A DNA stretch of 64,000 nucleotides from an uncultured Cuneatibacter sp. (lineage in GTDB: Bacteria > Bacillota > Clostridia > Lachnospirales > Lachnospiraceae): assembly GCA_934234215.1 (NCBI GenBank), contig CAKQHB010000002.1, positions 127,211-191,210 of the forward strand. Direction: 5' to 3'. The translations under genes and the position numbers were made by a program. Shown piece after piece: positions 59,447 to 64,000 of this stretch. Position 1 is the first letter of the stretch. The number at the start of each line of letters is the position of its first letter. The notes beneath the pieces are model-generated. The model saw only the letters and a program-made list of their open reading frames with translations, ran no database searches and was not told the origin of the DNA.

Positions 59447-59499
59447 ATTTCCTATAAAGTAAAAAAGGAACCATCACAACTTGTGGTGGTTCCTTTTTT
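59447..59499. terminator. Two-way terminator between ilvC and the ABC exporter, with dispersed repeat
   Basis: GGAACCATCAC-aactt-GTGGTGGTTCC flanked by A-run and T-run, so it works for ilvC and for the convergent ABC gene. It is preceded at 59447-59466 by ATTTCCTATAAAGTAAAAAA, identical to the head of element B. Confidence 0.9.
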
Positions 59500-59517
59500 C
59501 GACTCTGGATAAAAAAT

Positions 59518-61215
59518 TCAGGATTCTGCATCCACTGATAAGGATGGCAGGTGGATGATTCTGCCGGTCTCGGCTGCGTAGCGGTGGGAGATGGACAGTA
59601 CAGTACGATTTTCCGAAACACGCTTCAGTGCTTCGAGAACGGTGTGCTCCGTCTCAGCATCGAGATTTGCGGTGATCTCATCTAACAGCAACAGACGGGG
59701 AGACGCTGCGGCTGCGCGGGCGATGGACAACAGCTGCCATTGCCCCTGAGAGAACAGTTCCGGTGTGCAGACTGTATCGTATCCTTCCGGCAGATGGGAG
59801 ATGGATTCGTCCAGTCCGGCGAGGACAGCGGCATCGTGTACCTGTTGATCGGAAATCGAAGGATCAAACAAGGTGATCTGATCCCGAACAGTACCGGGAA
59901 CGAGATGGAAGCTCTGTTCGACATAGCCGTACAGCGCCCGGCGATCCTGCTCCGGAATGTCTGTTGTGGCGATTCCAGCAATACGGACAGCGCCTTTCTG
60001 CGGCGGATACAGACCGAGAAGCAGCTTGAAGACGGTACTCTTTCCGGCACCGGTTCGACCGGACAGTGTGACCTGCTCCCCCAAGGTGACAGAGAAGCTC
60101 AGATCTTTCAGAACCGGTTGTTCGTCATAAGCAAAAGAGACGTTTTCTACACGGACAAACGGAAGGCCGGCGTCTTTTTCAGACCTTTTCGGAGCAGCTG
60201 CTTTCGGCACATCCGGAAGCTCCTCCAGTGCGAGAAATTCATTGATTCGATGTACACCGGCGAGGGCGGACTGAATCGTCTGAATCTCCATACCGAGACT
60301 CTCGATGGGGGTGAAAATCTGAGAAATGTAGTTGATGATGGTAACGGCATTACCGGCGGACATGCCGAACAGCACCAGCACGGATGCATTGTCGGAAGCG
60401 GACAGCAACATAACGATGGCAATTACGATGGCATTGAGGATCAGAATGACCGGAGAGTAGATCGCATCGTAAAAGTTCGTGCGTTCCATCGCCTGATAGC
60501 TCTGGGCAATGTAAGTATCGTAGCGTTGCTCCATGTACGTCTCTTTGCTGAGGTTGTGGATCGTACGGATATTCTGGAGTGTCTGCGGCACATGACCGGA
60601 TACGCGGGCGACAGCACGGCGGTTATCCAGCTGGGCAGCCAGCATTTTTTTCTGGACATAGCGGGTGAACCAGAACAAAAACGGCAGCAGCACAACGAGT
60701 ACCAGAGCCAGACCACGGTTCTGCACCCAGATGACAGCAAGGATGCTGATAATTTTGCAGGCATCAGCAAACATACTGATGATGCCGGATGTAAACAGAT
60801 TTTCGACGATATCCACATCACCGACAAAGCGGGAGACGAGGGTACCGGGATCCTGGCGGTTCAGCCCGTCCGCAGTCAGGTGGGTGAACTTTTCCATCAG
60901 GCGGCTGCGGATGGCGTGAGTGATCTTCTGACCGAATACCGTCAGAAAATATTCTCTGGCTGCTTCTAACAGTCCGGTGAGTGCTGTCAGTCCAAAATAC
61001 AGCAGCACTACGGAAAACAGGATTGCCTGTCCGGCAGTCAGGTCATCCACAACATGTCCGAGAATGATTGGCGGAAGCAGTGCAGTGACGATAGCGCCGC
61101 AGACCGTGACGACAATACCGATGGCAAGCAGGGGATTTTTTGCAACAGAACTTCCGATGATTTGCAGAATACCCTGTCCATTTTTCTTCTGAGTGACAGA
61201 ATCAGTGTTCTTCAT
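59518..61215 (-). CDS. ABC exporter half-transporter, catalytic-glutamate partner with degenerate signature
   Basis: 565 residues. Six membrane helices (IGIVVTVCGAIVTALLPPII onward) and an ATPase with Walker A LSGRTGAGKSTVFKLLLG, Walker B RLLLLDEITANLDAETE with the catalytic glutamate, but a degenerate signature FSQGQWQLLSIARAAA instead of LSGGQ. It forms a heterodimer with the upstream half-transporter whose gene stop overlaps its start by 14 bases. Together they should export a drug, lipid or peptide. Start at 61215 follows GGGAGA. The MarR gene ahead of the pair is the likely regulator. Confidence 0.9.
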   Translation of the reverse strand: MKNTDSVTQKKNGQGILQIIGSSVAKNPLLAIGIVVTVCGAIVTALLPPIILGHVVDDLTAGQAILFSVVLLYFGLTALTGLLEAAREYFLTVFGQKITHAIRSRLMEKFTHLTADGLNRQDPGTLVSRFVGDVDIVENLFTSGIISMFADACKIISILAVIWVQNRGLALVLVVLLPFLFWFTRYVQKKMLAAQLDNRRAVARVSGHVPQTLQNIRTIHNLSKETYMEQRYDTYIAQSYQAMERTNFYDAIYSPVILILNAIVIAIVMLLSASDNASVLVLFGMSAGNAVTIINYISQIFTPIESLGMEIQTIQSALAGVHRINEFLALEELPDVPKAAAPKRSEKDAGLPFVRVENVSFAYDEQPVLKDLSFSVTLGEQVTLSGRTGAGKSTVFKLLLGLYPPQKGAVRIAGIATTDIPEQDRRALYGYVEQSFHLVPGTVRDQITLFDPSISDQQVHDAAVLAGLDESISHLPEGYDTVCTPELFSQGQWQLLSIARAAAASPRLLLLDEITANLDAETEHTVLEALKRVSENRTVLSISHRYAAETGRIIHLPSLSVDAES

Positions 61216-62944
61216 GGCTGTCTCCCTTCTGAGAATTGTACAGTGCAGCATATCCCGGAACACTCTGCAGGAGCTGTTCGTGAGTGCCGACTACGGTATG
61301 ACCTTCGTTCATCCAAATGACCTGATCCATCTCCGGGAACTGATAGAGTCTGTGGGAAATGAGCAGGACAATGCTATTCCTTGTGAGCATCTTCAGATTG
61401 GCAAAGATCTGTTCTTCGGTTGTGCGATCCAGTGCGGAGAATGGATCGTCCAGAATCAAAACAGGGCGCATATGGGCAAATGTCCGGGCAAGGGCGAGAC
61501 GCTTTGCCTGACCTCCGGAAAGTCTGACACCACCGGTGCCGATGAATGTCTGAATGCCCTGTTCCATCGCGTCCGCCTCTTCTTTCAGACAGACGAGCTT
61601 CAGATAAGTATTGGCATCCAGAGCATCGCCCATGAGAATATTGTTCTCCACCGTATCCTGAAACAGCTCCGGATCGTGGCCGAGATAACCGATGGTGCCG
61701 GTGCGGGTCACATCCGAAAAGCTGGACAGCTCTTTTCCGCCAATGCGGATGCTGCCGTCATACGGGAACTCACACAGGAATGCTTTGCCCAGTGTGGATT
61801 TGCCGCAGGCGACGGGGCCGGTGACACCGATAATCTGTCCGGGAACAGCATCAAAGGACAGTCCGGAAAAGATCAAAGTGCCATTCGGGTATGTAAAAGC
61901 AAGATCCTGTACGGACAGTGTCTTTGCGGGCTGAACATCCGCAGGGGCAGATTCTTCTGCCGGATGCATCAGCGGGCGGATACGCTTCCAGGATACCTGC
62001 GCTTTGTGGACTGCGTTGAACAGCTTTGCAGCACGGGAGGATTTCGTGGACAGCTTCGTAAAGCAGGTAAGGAACGTAGTGAAAATCGCAACATTCCAGT
62101 TTGCCCAACCATTGCCCTGCACATTGCGGATACCGAAATAGATCAGGAACAGAACACCTGTCATGGAAATGATGCGGTAGATCGGCGGCATTATGCTCGT
62201 CCACACATTTGCACGGACTGCAGAGTGTTCATAATCCATCAAGGTCTGCTCGTATGCCTGTCTGCGATCGGATTCCCGTCCAAAAACGCGGTAGGTCAGG
62301 GCGTTGGAGGCGCGATCCATGGTGGCGGAACTCAGAATGCCGGATTGCACTTTGTAAGCAGCACCGGTGCGTTGAACAAATACCTTCATCTTTTCTGCTA
62401 ATACATAAGAGATTGGCGGAAACAGCATACAAAGCAGCGCCAGCTTCCGGTCATAATACAGCAGCATGCAGGCATAGGTGGCCAGTGCAACACCGGTATC
62501 GAAAATCTCCGTTGTGAACTTTCGCATACCTTCTACGCAATCATCCACATCGAGGATGGCTTTTGTCAGCAGATTGCCGGCGCCTTCTTCCTGTAATTTC
62601 ACGCGGCTTTTCTGGACGAGATTGCGGTACAGGATGCACTTCATATTGCGGTTGACATTGTTCGCAAATCGTCTGACATAAAAACGCTTGACATAGCGGG
62701 AACTCTGTACGACCGTGATGGCAACGACATAACCGATTACGAGTACCAGCATGTCCGAAAAGACTGCAGAGCCGTTTAAAATATTGACGAGGCATCCTAC
62801 AAGACGTCCCTCAAACCACGGACCGGCTAAGAGTCCGAGGTTGTAGATCAGACCGGAAATCGTGACGAGGAGCAAAACAGTCCACTCTCGTCTGAAATAC
62901 GACAGAATCCGGTCAGATTGAAAATTGTCATTCTTCTTCGGCAT
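61202..62944 (-). CDS. ABC exporter half-transporter with consensus signature and Asp in place of catalytic Glu
   Basis: 580 residues. Six membrane helices (WTVLLLVTISGLIYNLGLLA onward). Walker A GVTGPVACGKSTLGKAFL, signature RLSGGQAKRLALARTF, Walker B PVLILDDPFSALDRTTEE with aspartate where glutamate is usual, H-loop LLISHRLYQFP. Opposite to its partner: this half has a good signature but a weak catalytic site, so the dimer has one active and one degenerate ATP site, as in known heterodimeric exporters (TmrAB, BmrCD type). AAGGAG is about 12 bases before the ATG at 62944, inside the end of the MarR gene. Confidence 0.9.
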   Translation of the reverse strand: MPKKNDNFQSDRILSYFRREWTVLLLVTISGLIYNLGLLAGPWFEGRLVGCLVNILNGSAVFSDMLVLVIGYVVAITVVQSSRYVKRFYVRRFANNVNRNMKCILYRNLVQKSRVKLQEEGAGNLLTKAILDVDDCVEGMRKFTTEIFDTGVALATYACMLLYYDRKLALLCMLFPPISYVLAEKMKVFVQRTGAAYKVQSGILSSATMDRASNALTYRVFGRESDRRQAYEQTLMDYEHSAVRANVWTSIMPPIYRIISMTGVLFLIYFGIRNVQGNGWANWNVAIFTTFLTCFTKLSTKSSRAAKLFNAVHKAQVSWKRIRPLMHPAEESAPADVQPAKTLSVQDLAFTYPNGTLIFSGLSFDAVPGQIIGVTGPVACGKSTLGKAFLCEFPYDGSIRIGGKELSSFSDVTRTGTIGYLGHDPELFQDTVENNILMGDALDANTYLKLVCLKEEADAMEQGIQTFIGTGGVRLSGGQAKRLALARTFAHMRPVLILDDPFSALDRTTEEQIFANLKMLTRNSIVLLISHRLYQFPEMDQVIWMNEGHTVVGTHEQLLQSVPGYAALYNSQKGDSHEEH

Positions 62945-63431
62945 CTTCTTCGATGGCTCCTTCCTGTGAATCAGCAAGCTGCACCAGCTTCGTTACATCC
63001 GGAAAACCAGCCTGCCGTTGCTTTTTGGAACGCCAGTACAGCGTATCCAGTGTCTGACAAAAAGCATCCCGCTCCGCTTCCGGAAGCTCTGCCAGCAGCC
63101 AGTCATAAAAAATACTCTCGATGTGTGCCTTGGAATTTTTCAGACTTTCCGCATTTTCCGTGGCAAAGAGCAGCTGACTGCGGCCATCGGTGGGATGGGG
63201 CTTGCGACAAAGGTAGCCCTTCGCTTCCAGATTGGAAGCCCGCCGTGCAGCAGCGCCCTTGTCGATCTTCAGCGCATCCCGCACTTCCACCTGTGTACAG
63301 CCGGGATGGTGGCGGACAAAGTGAATATAATCAAACTCTGCCGTGCCGATGCCTTCTTCCTTCATCGTCTGGATAGTGAATTTGCTGACTTCCCGTGCAA
63401 TCTTGGTCATTTTTCGTTGCGTATAGTCCAT
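62928..63431 (-). CDS. MarR family transcriptional regulator
   Basis: 167 residues. Winged helix-turn-helix pattern: DYIHFVRHHPGCTQVEVRDA, LKIDKGAAARRASNLEAKGY and LCRKPHPTDGRSQLLFATEN, the last being the MarR wing (D-x-R). An acidic C-terminal tail EGAIEEDAEEE is unusual. It overlaps the first ABC gene by 17 bases and has an inverted repeat (63466-63483) over its own promoter, so it most likely represses itself and the exporter and is released by the exported compound. Confidence 0.92.
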   Translation of the reverse strand: MDYTQRKMTKIAREVSKFTIQTMKEEGIGTAEFDYIHFVRHHPGCTQVEVRDALKIDKGAAARRASNLEAKGYLCRKPHPTDGRSQLLFATENAESLKNSKAHIESIFYDWLLAELPEAERDAFCQTLDTLYWRSKKQRQAGFPDVTKLVQLADSQEGAIEEDAEEE

Positions 63432-63465
63432 GAACTCTCCTTTCTGGAGTGGTGTCTTATAAAAA

Positions 63466-63483
63466 TAGTTGTACCAGCAACTA
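63466..63483 (-). promoter_or_regulatory. MarR operator in the exporter operon promoter
   Basis: TAGTTG-taccag-CAACTA, a perfect 6+6+6 inverted repeat; a further half-site ACAACTAT follows at about 63496-63503. On the minus strand it falls between a TTTAGT -35-like and TTATAA -10-like pair (17 bases apart), which fits repression by the gene it precedes. Confidence 0.6.
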
Positions 63484-63503
63484 AATGGATGATATTACAA
63501 CTA

Positions 63504-63800
63504 TCTTCAAAATACAAGAGGATTTTCACAAAAATGTATAGGAAAATAAACTAGCTGATTCATGTCTCGCACCGCCATCTATGAGACTCGCACTGCTTCT
63601 ACTGCACATGCACAAACGCGTCCAAAAGGGCTCGAACAGTGTGATAGTGAAGTTAAGAATTGATTATGTATTGGTACTGTTTTGCTCCTGAAAAGTACAT
63701 CGAATCAGTAAGAATTATATGAAAAGCTATCGAACCTGTATTTCGTTCTGGTTGTTCTTCTGTCGGATAAAAATATAACAGCAGAACTTCTTCCCCACAA
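63504..63800. other. Intergenic stretch without recognisable gene
   Basis: About 300 bases between the MarR operator and the promoter of the last ORF. It is AT-rich with frequent stops in all frames. I see no RNA fold signature, no repeat and no ORF with a ribosome site. Confidence 0.6.
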
Positions 63801-63821
63801 CTTCCTTTTTGTATGGAAAAC

Positions 63822-63830
63822 TGATATAAT
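63822..63830 (+). promoter_or_regulatory. Extended -10 promoter upstream of the GACC-repeat ORF
   Basis: TGATATAAT, that is a TGn plus perfect TATAAT; the -35 position has only TTCCTT. Transcription would start near 63837 and cross the repeat ORF start about 68 bases later. Confidence 0.55.
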
Positions 63831-63904
63831 AAATCTCAAATATAAGAGCGCAGATTGACAGAGTAAGACAGGTACGACACAGCAAACTGGGGGTTGTAAA
63901 AGCG

Positions 63905-64000
63905 ATGAACATAAAATATAATCTGACCGACCGACCGACCGACCGACCGACCGACCGACCGACCGACCGACCGACCGACCGACCGACCGACCGACCGACC
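63905..64000 (+). CDS. Start of an ORF running into a (GACC)n repeat; cut by the window end
   Basis: ATG at 63905 opens MNIKYNL followed by TDRP repeated to the last base, because the GACC microsatellite (63925-64000, 19 units) is inside the reading frame. A G-rich ribosome-site-like GGGGG lies about ten bases upstream. A change of one 4-base unit shifts the frame, so the downstream protein would be switched on or off, as in phase-variable surface or glycosyltransferase genes. What the rest encodes is outside the window. Confidence 0.55.
   Translation, partial: MNIKYNLTDRPTDRPTDRPTDRPTDRPTDRPT
63925..64000 (+). repeat. (GACC)19 tetranucleotide microsatellite
   Basis: Nineteen exact copies of GACC fill the last 76 bases and may continue beyond. 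No other simple repeat of this kind is in the window. Confidence 0.98.

Noticed and set aside
59740..62401. Two plus-strand ORFs of about 400 codons opposite the ABC exporter genes
   Set aside because: Shadows of two well-supported ABC genes; low-complexity composition, no ribosome sites.
63727..63912. 61-codon minus-strand ORF near the window end
   Set aside because: It overlaps the plus-strand promoter and start of the repeat ORF, has no ribosome site and looks random.

Overview
The window reads as a chromosomal segment of an anaerobic, mid-GC Firmicute of the class Clostridia, most likely family Lachnospiraceae. The evidence is AGGAGG-type ribosome binding sites, perfect sigma-A promoters, a T-box in front of thrS, a spore-germination (SpoVAF/GerA-type) gene and a SpoVB-type flippase, a compact glycolytic gene run gap-pgk-tpi-gpmI, and the GGGtGRT/NifU-like pair that is typical of gut Clostridia. 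No rRNA, tRNA, IS element or CRISPR array was found.

Layout. 1-5.7 kb: end of a MATE pump, a decayed gene scrap, DUF523, then minus-strand genes (small membrane protein, ThyX-like protein, carbamate kinase, PHP phosphatase, CbxX/SpoVK-type AAA+ ATPase). 5.9-10.9 kb: lower glycolysis. 11-12.8 kb: NifU-like scaffold plus GGGtGRT protein. 13-14 kb: a stranded holin/endolysin pair. 14.1-18.3 kb: MoxR-DUF58-transglutaminase operon. 18.4-22 kb: asparaginase, luxS, DUF362 ferredoxin-like protein, DUF402, Cys-rich small protein. 22-32.2 kb: a cobalamin-riboswitch operon with an HNH-repeat protein, a 1643-residue surface protein, a membrane-anchored DUF4430 protein, an ECF T component and a three-domain fusion of two ECF ATPases with an S component. 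32.2-34.3 kb: T-box and thrS. 34.6-42.2 kb: spore germination protein, fructokinase with an amylosucrase-type enzyme, PTS enzyme I, threonine synthase. 42.2-47.3 kb: two-component system and a heavy-metal efflux cluster (ArsR, HMA chaperone, P1B ATPase). 47.4-55.6 kb: RNA pseudouridine synthase, ligA, metA, SpoVB-like flippase, TPR lipoprotein, hflX, a membrane protein. 55.7-59.4 kb: PduL, CDF transporter, ilvN, ilvC. 59.5-63.5 kb: MarR-controlled heterodimeric ABC exporter. The window ends inside a (GACC)n microsatellite lying within the start of an open reading frame.

The most interesting system is the 22.0-32.2 kb locus. A sigma-A promoter leads straight into a cobalamin riboswitch with its own terminator, and the genes behind it encode two extracellular proteins carrying DUF4430 (transcobalamin C-terminal-like) domains, one also with an alpha/alpha-toroid as in intrinsic factor/transcobalamin, together with a complete ECF transporter. 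I infer a Gram-positive corrinoid-capture and import machine built on the same two folds as the animal B12 carriers. Second-tier signals are the tetranucleotide contingency-like locus at the window end, two copies of a structured intergenic element that carries a terminator and sits in gene leaders (with a short end-sequence dispersed at further sites), a 182-bp long inverted repeat behind thrS, three 66-bp tandem repeats in the B12 leader, the GGGtGRT pair, and a ThyX-fold protein lacking the ThyX signature.
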